A DNA stretch of 64,000 nt from Parascedosporium putredinis (Eukaryota > Ascomycota > Sordariomycetes > Microascales > Microascaceae), in assembly GCA_949357655.1 (NCBI GenBank), contig CASHTG010000018.1, positions 930,001 to 994,000 on the forward strand, given 5' to 3'. Shown here one piece after another: positions 47,889 through 59,732 of the stretch. Position numbers and translations under genes: made by a program. Within the stretch, counting starts at the first letter, position 1, and every line of letters starts with the position of its first letter. The notes beneath the pieces were generated by a model. That model saw only the letters and a program-made list of their open reading frames with translations. It searched no databases and had not been told where the DNA came from.

Positions 47889-48571
47889 CGTTGCGAATTG
47901 TCGGAGTTGCTCCTGTTGTTCTATAAGGGGGTAGCGTTTCTCGAATTGAAAGGGAAGAAAGAAAAAAAAGAGGGCGAGACAGGCGAAGAAACCCAAAGAA
48001 AACAAGAACCGCAACGGGGATGGCGGGCTTGCGTTGTGGTGGAGGGGCAGGCGTGTTGAGAGGCTTGGTGGGAGAGGGTCGTCGTTGCTCTGCTGATGAA
48101 GCTTTTCGAGCTTCGTGTTAACTTGCTTCAAGTTGCCAGCGCGGCACCCAATTGGAAACGAGAGGGCGGGTACGTCTCGAGCATACGTGGGCATATTAAC
48201 CCTTGATGCATGGCAGTGCGAATTGTATAACCGTGCCATAAACCGGGTTCACCGCACTGTGTAGTATATACCGATGGTCTCGACGGAGCCTTATCGCACG
48301 CGTTTCCTCCAACTCACAGGACAATCGCGAGCCATTGAAAAATGTTCAATTTAGAGAGAGAAGAACAAGGATGAGAGCCATGCAAGTCTGTTCAAATCAT
48401 ACAATCCTAGATAATTTTCAAATTTGGTCATTGGAAAAAGAAATTGACCTTCCCACCTCAACGCCGGTAGCTATCATAAATGGCCGAGTATGGTACCTTG
48501 CATCCACCTCCCGACTCTTCATCCTGAAGCACCGAATCACGAGAGACGATGATGCGAATGCAGGCTCACCG
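47889..48571. other. SWP1 promoter and glutaminyl cyclase 3' flank
   Basis: A 680-nt spacer between two minus-strand genes. The T/C-rich stretch on the coding strand (about 47930-48010) fits the SWP1 promoter and 5' UTR. The open frame that continues upstream of the SWP1 ATG to 48239 has no support as protein. Confidence 0.45.
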
Positions 48572-49841
48572 TCATAACTCAGTCTTTGTGGTCCTCTTTT
48601 CCCCAGCCTTCTTGGGGAGGTAGCTGTCTAGCTCCATCCACTCCGCCACGAACCCGGTGACGATCTTGGCCCAGTCGTCGCTTGAAGGGATATCTAGATG
48701 GGCGCCGTCGTCGGGGATACCCCTCTGATCGTGCCACTGGTCCGGGAACGGCGACGGGATGATGTGAAGGATCTCGACGCCGCGGGCCATAAAAGGGATA
48801 TGATCATCCTCAATATAGCCACGATTGAAAGAGGATGCTTGCTTGTCGCTGTCGGTGAGAAACTGCGGGACGCCAGAGGACGGCTTGCTCTGAAGGGTCC
48901 CGAGGTCGCGCAGACGCTTCTCAACCTTGGCCATTGCCTGGTACGCCCAATGTGTGGTGAGGAAATAGGATGGCACGCGCGGCCACGGGGTGATGGAACC
49001 GAGGAGGTCGAGGAGGACGAAGAGGCTGATGGAAGTGAGGGGGCTCTTGAACTGGGACGCGGCAGGGTAGAAGCCCCTTTCCCACTCCTCCGCGAGGGCC
49101 CTAAGAACGAGCGGTTTAGTATGCGACGCCTTGAGAGACTGAGGGGATATATTTGAGGAGATATATCTGAGGGGAAGAAAACATACCTAGCTCCATAAAG
49201 CGAGTCGGTGGAAGTCCACGTCTCAAAGGCCTCTTCGCCATCTAGGAGGACAATCTGCACACCCTTCTCCTCCTCAAGCCCATTTCCTGCCTCCCCACTC
49301 GCTTTCATGGCCTCCCACTTCTGGGTAAGCGCATCGTCGAGGCTGCGAGCGGCGTGCATGAGAACGGCGCAGGGGACAGCACTGTCGGTGGCTCCGATAA
49401 AACCCTTGGGTTCAATCTTGCTGTCGTAGTGCGCGACGAGGGTTAGACGGCTAACATCGCCCTCGGCGGCCCAGGGAGGGTCTCGCCTAAAGATCAAGTT
49501 GACAAAGGGTATCTCTTGTGTTTTGGAGGTCGGGGTGGTGGCGCTGCTGTTGTGGAGCTCAATGGTCCACTTGGGAAGTGTCCGCTTAAAGAAGTCGATA
49601 AAGTGGTGCTGCACGATCAGGGAGTTTTCGGTGCCCGGGACGCGGGGTATCAAGATGGGTGCGAGGAGGGCGCCGTTGTTGATGTCGAAATCAGAACCAG
49701 CTGATGGGAGCGCGCGGAGGACATCGTCGGAGAGGGCCTGGTATGCGACGGTGAGGTCGAGGAAGGCGATAACGGCGACGAGGATATGCAGCGCAGAACG
49801 AGCGAAACCCGCAGAGCCGGGGGTTTGGCAAGGAGAGACAT
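48572..49841 (-). CDS. Glutaminyl-peptide cyclotransferase (M28-like zinc enzyme)
   Basis: This enzyme cyclises N-terminal glutamine to pyroglutamate on secretory-pathway proteins. The start MSLLAKPP is followed, after one missing base in the C-run at 49819-49823, by a hydrophobic signal-anchor (ALHILVAVIAFLDLTVAYQA). Zinc ligands and catalytic residues of the family are visible: Asp in LVAHYDSK, the Glu-Glu pair in LLDGEEAFETW, Asp in LFVLLDLLGS, and His in EDDHIPFMARGVEILHIIPS. One intron (49101-49186) with canonical ends joins the two exons. Restored length is about 394 residues, close to animal and fungal enzymes. The tail is basic (KKAGEKRTTKTEL). It is placed upstream of and parallel to SWP1, another secretory-pathway gene, though nothing shows co-regulation. 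Confidence 0.92.
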
Positions 49842-52800
49842 GGCGTGCGACTACACCAAAAGAAAAGGAAAGGGGAATAAGAGGGAAAGAAAAAGAAAAA
49901 GATTGATTCTAGATGATCACCCTTATGCCATGTCTTGGGCGAAGTTGCTCATCGTGGTGAACTGTCGCGGCGGAACGAAATGGGGTGCGGAGATGTGGTA
50001 CTTTCTCAAGGTCTCTCTCCAGGGTTGGCAATGGCCGACTCGACGCCGCCCGCCGCTGCACAGGTACAGGCTCCTGCAGACGAGACGTCGCACGCGCACT
50101 GGGAGAAAACTGCAAAGTGTCCGAAACATTTTATCTGGGTCCCATTATTAATGGGTGAATCAAACTCGAGGTCGCGCCCGCATGCAACCAGTAATAGATG
50201 CCAAGTCGTCGGCGACAGCTGGTTTTATCCACCAAACAACAAGGCTTTTATTAGGATGCATCATTTTCCTTTTTTGCTTTCTTAGTGAGGAGGGCTTTTC
50301 AGAGGATACGTTTTTAGGAGCACCTCAGCGTGGGCGGTGGTGAAAACCGCGCTAGCAATTCTACACCACACTCCAGTCTCGCTATCTTTCCTCGTGTGGT
50401 TGGCCTCATGGAGGCTTGCTTCTCTCCACGGTATCAACCTCGGTAAAGTGGACCGTGGTTTTGGGGAGGGCAATCAATTGATGTCATTCATTTTGCACAG
50501 TCCACTAAATTATATGATCAATGGCCGTTTCGAGAAGGATGTGAGACTGACAGGAATCAAAACTTCCCCGTAAGTGTGCGGGTGAGGGTAGAAGGTCTGG
50601 GGTGACTTTGATTGTGAAACATATTCTTCACTGCCAGGCTTTGAACTCCGTTACTGGCTTCTGGGAATGCTCAAGTGGATTTTTAGTTCTTGACCAACTG
50701 CTACTGCATAATAGTTCGTCGAAGCAATTTGTGACCATCATTGATTGATGGCTTATTAATTTTGGTCCACTGGCCTGAGTAGATCCTCTGAGGGTAGCAC
50801 TCGAGGCTCGTCCTGGAAGCCTCACAAGATTCAGCACATCCAACATGGATAGATGAATGGCTTCATCCAGTATGGAAGCGGCAGCATCCACCAACTTGGT
50901 TTGTTTCCTCGCCCAAGGTTCATCCCCCTCTGTCGCCAATGAAGGGAAACGGTATGGTGAACGAGCGGGGTTAATCTCAACATTACAGATCCATCCAAGA
51001 TGGATCTAATGGGCGATCCGCGCTTGCAGACTGTTTCGATCCATGTCTCTTCTTCCACGCTGCTTGAGATGATGACCGGTCCATCTAGAAACCACGATTC
51101 TATCAAAAGAAGTATCGCGGTCGGCCAACTTGGACAACAGCCAAGTTGCCATCAGCTGCAAGGTCGTTGTGCAAAACGAAGAGGACTTGGATGGTCCCCT
51201 TTCACATGTCAAACCGGACTTGCCTGTCCAGCGCTAGAAATTGTTGAGAAGCTACTCCTCGTGCCAGCCCCCATGATTCGTAGGCGCTACCATAGCCAGC
51301 ACCAATGAATCTCCGAACGCCCAGGGGACTAGACCAGGCCCTGCGCTTGAACAAGGGTCGACCGAGGTGGCGGTCTAGCCAGGGGGTCCTCAGTTGAATT
51401 GTTCGGAACCTCTGACCAAGAACTGCATTGCTCGGATCAATTAAATTTCTAGCATTACCCGCTATTTCAACGGTCGTAGTATTATCAATTCTTTGAGGCC
51501 CCAAGAGACACTGAAGATGGATAAGCCCAATGCTCGAGAGTCAACCACCAGCACCCTGATGGATGCAACCGGGCATAACTGCACGAATTGAGATGGATCT
51601 ATCTACTGGATGTAACAAATGAATGTAACGAAATGCAGGTCCATCACGAGCCCCGTCCTCGCAGAAACGACACATATGCTCGTATTGTGCACTTTTCTCT
51701 CGGAGTGGAATGCCACATCCATCTCCCAGGCGAGCGTGAGCCGAGACTCAGAATTCGCAAAATTGCCGTGGGCCGCGTAAGAGAACTTGCGATCAGCGCG
51801 GGAGGTGTAGAGAGGTTACAGCGACCTCCGCACGGCGCCCACAATTTGCATGCGCGGGGTTGGCTCGCGGGGCTCACAAATTTTCAACCTTCAGGTGGTG
51901 CAGAACTTAAGGATGTACATTCCTCCATCACAGTACATCCAGATGCAGATGGAGGAGTCGCAGTGAACTTGATGTACACTACAGTGTAGGTGTATTTCCA
52001 CGATTCATCAATTGCGGATCTTCAGGCACTATGTCGTTCATTTGGTGGGCAATCGACTCCTCGGTTCGGACAGAGTTCTGCACGGGTCAGTCATGAGTTC
52101 AAATGCGATTGTGATTGTCCATCCAGTGTGGCGCCTCCTAAGTGTACCACCATCTTAGTTCCAGGTTAATACCGACAGCCTCCTTTTTCTCCCTTCAGGG
52201 GCAGAGTTCGATGGATGTTCTAAAGAAGCCTCATCATCACCGGCTCCATTCCTGGCGCTCAATTAACCAGCCGCGTTTCAACCGGAGAGCGCACTTGTCC
52301 ACTCTCATAGGGTCCAGGTCCACCTAGCCCACACTGGTTGCTTTGCATCTTCAATTTGATCGATCCGTCGACTGGTCCATCATCTTTCTAGCGCCTACGA
52401 AGAAAAAGAGCTAAGGGCGAGCACTCTGTTAGCAGTTGCTGAAGAGGAAACCAGTTGCGGGTCGGGGTGGGGCTAAGTTGGGGTTCAACTCAGTGTGAGG
52501 AATGGACCCTTCAAGTTCAAGTTTGAATCGGCAAGGCCGCTGTCCTGATCTGCCAGGGCTTTCTCCCCTCATTCAAATTACGGACCTGCTTGTAATAACA
52601 AGGGCCTGAGCTTGATCAATGGTTCAACTTCTTGCCGGGGCCCACCGCTCAACCTCGCCTGTTCACCTGCCCCCATTATCCCCATTTTTTCCAATGTCAC
52701 TTTAATTGCTGCTTGTCCCTCACCCCCACCAGAATTGTTTCCTTCCCGTCCCTGTTGGCCAACAACTTCCAGCCTCCTCCGCCTCGTTGTTCTTCCGCCT

Positions 52801-52974
52801 GCCCTACCTCTTTTTTCCCCCTCTGCTTTGACTTCTCTTGCTTCCAGTAAAAATGCAGCAACTGTAATATTTTGCTGGCTCATCTTGTTAATCCCTCCCC
52901 CTACCCTCTCCCCGCCCTTGAAGCTTTCTCTCTGGGCCTCGAACCGAAACCAGCTTCACTCTATAGTCGCCGCC
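49842..52974. other. 3.1 kb stretch without a supported gene; EPT1 promoter at right
   Basis: A divergent region between the glutaminyl cyclase and EPT1. No open frame has recognisable features. A/T-richer sequence with short direct and inverted patches around TCCATC and GATGGA lies at 50600-52000. The right 350 bases are C/T-rich, as expected for the EPT1 promoter and 5' UTR. A UAS-INO-like decamer (CATGTGAAAG on the minus strand) is at 51199-51208. Confidence 0.45.
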
Positions 52975-54590
52975 ATGGCTCCAAGCAAAAGTAATGGAAG
53001 CTTCCCTCCCGGGCTGGCCCTAAACTCCATGCCTACAAGTTCATAAGCTTACTTTACGTCGTTGCTATTTCCAGGAGAAGCGAAAGCCGAGTGCATTTCC
53101 GACGACGCTCTAATACATCTCAAGAGCTATAAGTACTCGGCCGTCGACAAATCCCCCATATCGTATTATATCCTCGGACCCTATGTACGACTCTACCCTC
53201 CCACTGATCCTCCACCCTTGGCCACCGGCGCGCGATGTCCCACATAATGCGAAGTCGCGTGGGAAACTATAGCATAGAAAGCTGGCTGAGGGTTCTAAAT
53301 GAGCGCGGAAGCGCAGCCTGCTACAAATGGCTAACTGTTGCCTACCGTTTTTCTTCAATAGTGGAATGCTTTTGTCAAGCTCCTACCGATATGGCTTGCG
53401 CCCAACATGGTGACCCTGTTGGGTTTCTTCTTCATTCTAGGGAACGTTGGTCTCCTCGTCATCTACATGCCCGACCTTGTAGGACCGGTAAGTTTTTGAC
53501 AGGGATCTCGGATCCTGGCCGTGTCGCCCTCCCAAGACCAATATCGGTATCCTCTCGCGCGGGAGGAGCTTTGCGCTGACAATCCCAGGGACCATCATGG
53601 CTCTACCTTAGCTTCGCGTTCGGTCTTTTCATGTACCAGACCATGGACAACGTTGATGGAAAACAGGCGAGACGAACGGGAACATCGAGCGGTCTCGGCG
53701 AGCTTTTTGACCACGGCATCGACTCGCTTAACTGCACCCTCGCGAGTCTCCTCGAGACCGCCGCCATGGGACTCGGTACCTCCAAGTCGGGCGTCTTCAC
53801 CGCGCTCTGCCCGTGCCTGGCCATGTTCTTTTCCACCTGGGAGACTTACCACACCCATACCCTCTATCTCGGATACATCAACGGACCCACTGAGGGCCTT
53901 CTTATTGCTTGCGCCGTCATGGCTATCTCGGGAATCTACGGCCCTGGAGTCTGGACCGAGCCCATTGTCAACCTCGTCGGCGAGCGCTACCTATTCGGAT
54001 ATGTAGACGCGGTTGGCGATACCACGATTCGCGATATCTGGATCCGCATCATCGTCATCTCTCTCTTCGGCACTCACGTTCCCTTTTGCGTCTTGAATGT
54101 TGTGCGCGCGCGCCGCGCAAACAAGCTGCCCGTCCTGCCCGTCTTTTTGGAGTGGACCCCCATGGCTGTCTACTCGCTCTCGATCGGCGCATGGCTCTAT
54201 TCTCCCTACTCCACCCTCCGGGAGGAGAACCACCTGGTTCTTTTCTGCATCACCATGTCTTTTGTATTTGGAAGGATGACGACAAAGATGATCCTCGCTC
54301 ACCTTACCCGACAGCCCTTCCCCTACTGGACGGTGATGCTAACCCCTCTTGTCGGCGGCGCCATCATCGGCAACCTCCCCTTCTTTGGTTTCGCCAAGAT
54401 TAGCGCAGAGGCCGAACTATACTATCTCTGGGGCTACTTTGTGTTTGCCGCCATTGTATACTTCAGGTGGGCATACTTGGTCATCACGAGCATCTGCAAC
54501 TTCCTAGGCATCAATGCCCTCACGATTCCCAAGGAGAAGCTCCTAGCGCTCCAGGCCCAAAGCAATGGCGAGGCCAAGAAGGCCAACTAG
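52975..54590 (+). CDS. EPT1: CDP-alcohol phosphotransferase (ethanolamine/choline, EPT1/CPT1)
   Basis: This is an ER/Golgi membrane enzyme that joins CDP-ethanolamine or CDP-choline to diacylglycerol, the last Kennedy-pathway step. The catalytic signature DG-x2-AR-x8-G-x3-D-x3-D is complete: DGKQAR, then G, then the LFDHGID aspartates, early in exon 4. Exons are 52975-52990, 53075-53184, 53362-53487 and 53589-54590, all with GT-AG introns and phases that agree, giving 417 residues without any frame slip. Several hydrophobic helices follow the signature (for example WTVMLTPLVGGAIIGNLPFF). Exon 2 reads HLKSYKYSAVDKSPISYYIL, the typical N-terminal block. Choline versus ethanolamine preference cannot be decided. 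It converges on the Maf gene. Confidence 0.95.
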
Positions 54591-55407
54591 GCACTTAAAG
54601 TTAGAAAGAAAGAAAAAGGAGAGCTCAAACAGCTACCCCCACCATCAACTAATACGCATTTTACCCCAATCGCAGTTCTAGAGAAGGAACCCAGGGATCA
54701 TCACTTTAGAAGGCGGTATCAACATATCATATTGGACTAGCTGGGAGGACGTCAACACCTCTTAAGTGATTGTGCGACTTAAGAGGGCGAGAATGTGGTA
54801 TCTGTGGCCCTTTTTGTGAAGCCGAAACCTGGCAGACGAGAAGTAGCGGCCTCAAGAACATGACACCAAAAAGTTTCCTTTCCCTTGTTCTTTTTCATTT
54901 CCTTCTTTCTTCCCTTCAACAAGGCGGATGAGACAGCACTTTTCGAGCAGCACTATGGTCTTCTTTTTGTTTTTGGTTCTTTTTCTACTTGGGGGCGTTG
55001 TAGGTTGTTTCTGTCTTGCATAGTATCATCTCACAGCATACCGCGTCGGAACCTGCATCTCGTATGATGAGAGAGCGATCGCAGATTACAAGATTAGACA
55101 GGCTTTATTAGTATCGTTGAAGATCATGGTCAATCTGCACAAGTTGGCAATAAGGCTCTTTATTTGCTGTCCCTACTCTTCCAGCTGTGAAAACGCGACA
55201 TCCGTTGAACGTGAGAATGTCCCTCCCGGTTGAGGTTGTCACGGTCCAACACTGGCCAAAGGAATGTGTCCCAATGGGTGCGGTAAGCGCAACGTTGAGA
55301 TTGGGCAGCAGTGGTAGGTTGTTCTAGACCATGTTTGCAAGAATAGATAATCTCCGCCGAGGCAAGCCCCATATGCTATTCGGGCTTGAACCTGATTCTA
55401 CTCATCA
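54591..55407. other. Convergent 3' region between EPT1 and Maf
   Basis: The two flanking genes end towards each other, so this stretch holds their 3' UTRs. T-rich patches occur near 54875-54995. No gene is supported. Confidence 0.45.
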
Positions 55408-56382
55408 CTACTCGTCATCATCACCTCCATCGTCATCTTGTCGAAAGACCACTCTCTCGGCGAGCGCCAAAGTCTGCCTGACTGGTAAACCGACCACGTT
55501 ATCCACGCTTCCATCAACCCTCTCTACCAGCAACATGCCGCCGATGCCCTGGACGGCGTATCCGCCAGCCTTGTCTATGCCCTCGCCGGTGGAAACATAG
55601 GCCTCGATGACGTCGTCAGGCAGGCCGTCGCTCTCCTGGCAAAGTGGACCTTGGTTTCCTCGGTATGGGTCTCGAGGACGTAGCCCGGGTGCTGGGCGTC
55701 CTCGCGGGGAGCTAGGACGCAGACGCTGGTGAGGACGCTGTGGACGCGGGTGTCGCGCAAGTGGCGTAACATGCGAATGTGATCGGCGCGGTCTCGGGGC
55801 TTCTCGAGGATGCGGCCGTCGCGGGAGACGACGACGGTATCGGCGGAGATGACGAGGGCTGGGTCCGAGGGCCGGGTGTCGGCGGTGGCGGTGGCGGTGG
55901 ACTGGGCGTTGACGGCGGCCTCGTAGACGTCGAGGCACTTTTGCACGGCGGTGGCGGCGACGTACTCGGCGGGGCTGTGGGTTTTCTTGTCGACGTTCTC
56001 GGGTTTGGTGGAGGGGCGATTTCGAGGTTGACGAGGCCGATCTAGGTTGGGTTTGTTCCTTTGATTAGAAATGGGGAGTGGTCCGGGGGCAAGGTCATTC
56101 TCTTGGTTTAGGGTAACGAGGATAAGAGAGGATAGAAGTAAGGAGAAGGGGAAAAAAGATTAAAAGAAAGCAAGGCCGGAGGATGGAGAGATGGGAGTCG
56201 ACGTCCTTCCTTACCTGAGCAAGTAGTGCTTTTCTCCGAGGCGACGCAGAAGCTAGGATGACGCGTTGCGATCGGAGATGCTTGAGGATAGGGATATCCA
56301 AGGGCTTGAACCGGGTCCGGAGGGGCGGGTTCGGATTCGGAGGTCCACCGGTCGGCGCGGTTGCGTCCTTGGAGTCCGCCAT
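55408..56382 (-). CDS. Maf-like nucleoside triphosphate pyrophosphatase
   Basis: Maf/ASMTL-type enzymes hydrolyse non-canonical or specific NTPs (dTTP/UTP class) to monophosphates and so clean the nucleotide pool. Exon 1 starts MADSKDATAPTGG and ends with the hallmark substrate loop LASASPRRKALLAQ. After the intron (56042-56214) come IGLVNLEIAPSTKPE, a family-typical strand, the catalytic ALVISADTVVVSRDGRIL, and the YVSTGEGIDKAGGYAVQGIG block. The C-terminus is acidic (RQDDDGGDDDE). Two slips, in the C-run at 56013-56016 and near 55634-55639, are repaired by one base each, giving 267 residues. An Ala/Thr-rich insert (about residues 100-120) precedes the catalytic strand. No ASMT fusion is present. 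Confidence 0.9.
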
Positions 56383-57614
56383 TGGCCCGATTTCGGGAAG
56401 AGTGGCCGGGTGCGAGTTGTGCTTGGGGTGTCGGGGCTTTATGGGAGGATTCTCTGGGTAGGAGGGGAGTCTTTTTGCGGGCAAAGGGGTTCTGAAGTTT
56501 GTGGTAGCTTGGGGTAAGCAAAAGAGCGGACCCTCGTCGATTCTTGATGCGAGAGAGCTAGGAAAGTGTCGCCCGCACCTCAGTTGCCCGCACCCGATTT
56601 TGCGAGTGTGGAACAATTGGAAGGTACCCCGCCCTTTGGCCTCAAGCTTAGCCCACCCACCGCCAGCGTGCGTCATCGGTGTGAAGGGACGAGACCAAAA
56701 AAACAGGTTAGGGCCCAGCCGGGCTCCTAAATTATTATCCATACTCGGCACCCGGCTCCCCCTGCTTCTAGCTCCCTCCTCTGCCTCCCCCACCTCAACG
56801 AGGTCGACCAGTGGACCGAGGGCGATTCGGACGGCTCCTCACCTTCCCATCGGCCAAGGGGCCTAGGCTTCCTGCAAGGGCAGGACCAGGCAATCCACCC
56901 CTCCCCTTCCCGGTTACGCCCCTCCCTTCCGTTTTTCTCGATCGCAGACAGACAGACCCCTTTGGTATTAAATTAAGACTGACTTGCGCAGGGTCTGATT
57001 TTTGGACCTCGGGGGTTGTCCTGATCAGTGGTGTCTGTCCCGTCCCTTGAGCTTGTGAATTGGCTCGGGTTCCGGAACGAGTAACCACCCCCGATGGAGT
57101 GTAGCTAGGCTATCCCTGTCCCATCTGTAATCGGGGCTCGCTATGACTATGACATCAATGAAATTGATGCTTTTCCTTCATTCCGTAGATCGAGATGACA
57201 CTTCTCCCTTTGTCCCTCGCAGTATGGCTGCAGGAGTGCCCCTCGTTTTCGGCAGAGGGCAAAATGCCATGTGATACCGGCGTCAACAGAATCAAAGATT
57301 CCCATCTGCAAGAGGGACATGAAGATACCACCGTTTCTAAGCCTCGTTTCGACAAGGAACTTTTCGTTGGTCGGCTTATGTAAAAGAGTCAAGTACAAGC
57401 AATGTAATGCTCCCCAAGATTGGACCTCCAGATCCTTCGTTGGCGCGCAAGTCACATAACAGAGAAAACGAGAGAGACAAAAAACGCCAATAATAATGAG
57501 ATGTAATAATAACAAAGTCCTACCAGGTCCGACGGAGATGGTGACCTGTTTGTCGAGATGAAAAAGAGCTGCACCTGACGAGATCTCCCTGAACGGGGCT
57601 CATGGGTATCAAGT

Positions 57615-57635
57615 GGGTGTGGGCGTGGGCGTGGG
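57615..57635 (+). other. G-quadruplex motif, four G-triplets with 3-nt loops
   Basis: Four GGG runs at 57615, 57621, 57627 and 57633 are separated by loops of exactly three bases (TGT, CGT, CGT). This fits the canonical quadruplex pattern and is also a short tandem repeat of a hexamer. It lies about 710 bases before the INO4-like start codon. Confidence 0.8.
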
Positions 57636-58084
57636 CTGTAATAGACAAGTGAATAGGGCGGGAATTCACCCGCGCACGTTATAGCACCAGGTCAAGTACT
57701 TTCCGGAGAGTGGGAAGAGTGGGTGCCTACCCTGCGTGTACAAGGAAATGTACCTGGGGTGCTCAATGTGTGGGGAACGTGCAAGTAATCACATGCAAGT
57801 GTCATTCCGTGCCCGCGCCTGCGATGCCCATTTGCAGCTGCACCGCACCTCTTGAGCACAACACTGCAACAAACTTCAATCACAAGCTGGACTTTCGACA
57901 GTCGTGTGCATTTCCACCTCGTGTCAGCCTTCGCATCCAACATCGATAGCAGCGTTTAATTTTTTTACCTTCCCCTTTGCCTAGGGTCTAGGGTCCCTTC
58001 GACTCCAAGTTGAAACAACTCGGGTTATTTAAACTTTCAACGTCAACCATTGCCTTTGTTTGTGCCTTTGGCGACCAACGCTCG

Positions 58085-58200
58085 TGATTCCTTCTTTTTT
58101 CTTTTTTAATTCCTTTCCGCCCTCCCCCATTCTCAGCCTCTCTCCCTCTCTACCTCTCTCTATCTCTATCGGCCTCTTCCTTTCTCAGTTCTTTTAATTG
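58085..58200 (+). promoter_or_regulatory. Pyrimidine-rich tract before INO4
   Basis: The plus strand is almost entirely C and T here (repeats of CTCTCT and TTTTCT). Such tracts typically mark the core promoter and 5' UTR of fungal genes. The transcription start cannot be fixed by eye. Confidence 0.5.
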
Positions 58201-58347
58201 ATCCTCCAACTTACATCGACGATATTTCTCTACAACACACGCACGGTTCGAGTCGCATTGCCCACGCCTGCCAGTTCCGACATCACCCTCCTCTATCCGC
58301 CAGCGCAGCGTAGCCCCGCCGCCCCTCGAGTGGCCGTTCTCACAGCC

Positions 58348-58980
58348 ATGGCGGCGACCAGTAAAGCCTCGTCCGAGGATCGCCAATCCGCGCCGACCCC
58401 CGAGGAGAAGACTCGACTTACGGAGGAGGAGAAGAAGATGAACCACATCGCCTCTGGTGAGTCGCGTTTCCTGTCCAACCTCTGGCTCCAGCACATCTAG
58501 GGCGTCGCACCATGATCCTACGAGGGCCTCGGTCCTGCTTTGATCCACTTGCCCTCAACACCATTATTCGTACGTTGTTGAAGAGAGAGCTAACGGATGG
58601 TCCTACCTTTTTCTTTTCCGCAGAACAAAAACGAAGGCAAGCCATCCGCGACGGCTTCGATAGATTAACCGAGCTCGTCCCTGGTCTTGAAGGTCAAGGC
58701 CGCTCAGAGGGCCTTGTGCTTCAGCGCACTATCCAGTTTATGCGCGACCAACTCGCCGAAAATCAGCGCATGGTGGAGGAGATTGAGCGACGCGGTGGTG
58801 AGGTCCCGGAAAGGCTTAAGCTCTAGTGAGTACCTGATTCCCTCAAGGCTGGCGTGCGCACATCCTAGCCTCACCTTGTTCCACCAACCCATACTTTGGT
58901 TCGGACGGATATTTCTTTAGAGCCAAACTAATGCGCATATGTTTCGTTCCAGCAAAACTCAGGTGAAGAGCGAGGATTAG
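58348..58980 (+). CDS. INO4: INO4-like bHLH transcription factor
   Basis: This is a short basic helix-loop-helix protein of the Ino4/Max-like class. In yeast, Ino4 pairs with Ino2 on UAS-INO sites to activate phospholipid genes. Exon 1 (58348-58456) is Ser/Glu/Lys-rich and ends in the basic region NHIAS. Exon 2 (from 58624) continues EQKRRQAIRDGFDRLTELVP and QRTIQFMRDQLAENQRMVEE, so the basic residues, helix 1, loop and helix 2 with a short zipper-like tail are all present. A stop occurs at 58824-58826 (103 residues). Alternatively the last exon 58953-58980 is joined through a GTGAGT-CAG intron, changing the end to YKTQVKSED (112 residues); both are in frame. No indel is needed. The gene lies about 4 kb from EPT1, a likely target class. 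Confidence 0.85.
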
Positions 58981-59732
58981 AGCCGCAAGGCCATCACCTT
59001 AATATTCCGTTTTGACTCATTTCTTTCATTTATCTTTAAACTTCTTTCCCAGAGGGCTAGAGTGGGACACTCGGTTTGACGGACTCATAGAGAGGACCGT
59101 GGGAAAGCGCTTCCCTTTGGAGCCGGCGTGGGGTAGAGTTTTGGTATGGTCTCTTTTTTCGTTCAATTTCTTTGTGGCCTCGTCGGAGGAAGGCGAGCCT
59201 TAGTCTAGGTGGTACGGGAGTGGAGAGGTCCTGTGGAAGGCACAACAACGTGCCTCGAGAAGACAGGCTCAACGCGTGCGCAACACAACAAGAGTAGGAC
59301 GAAGGGGGCCGGGTGCGGGTCTGGCAGGACATACCTGCACGGGCTTGTTTTTCACACTATATTCATTTCGGCGCTTCTGATGGTTCGGCATGATATCCAA
59401 TCTTTTCCTTTGTCTCTCTATACATTTCTAGTGGATTGGTTCAAGCATGGCAAACGGGGGCGAACAACGCATTACAGCTAGGAAAGAGAAGAAAAGCTAT
59501 CCTGACTTAGTCCCCATCAATTTAAGATGTCTATGGAAATTTGAGAATAAAAAAACCCCGACTCTACCTCGGTACTGACTCTAATCATAAAATACAAGCG
59601 CCTTTTATAAAAATACAAGGAAAGGAAAGGGCGAAACCATATTGAGTGAGCAGAGGGGAAAAAGAAAAAAGGAGTAATGGCACATCATCATATCACCGAT
59701 ATCGTAGCATACCACAGCCCGGGATGGGTGTC
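58981..59732. other. Convergent 3' region between INO4 and the threonyl-tRNA synthetase
   Basis: Both flanking genes end here. The region contains A- and T-rich patches (about 59530-59670) that suit 3' UTRs. No gene is supported. Confidence 0.45.

Larger units (their letters stand above)
56383..58347. other. 2 kb divergent promoter region of Maf and INO4
   Basis: The flanking genes point away from each other. The stretch holds a G-quadruplex motif (57615-57635), an E-box CACATG near 57787-57792, and a long C/T-rich tract (about 58085-58200) before the INO4 start. No gene is supported. Confidence 0.45.
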
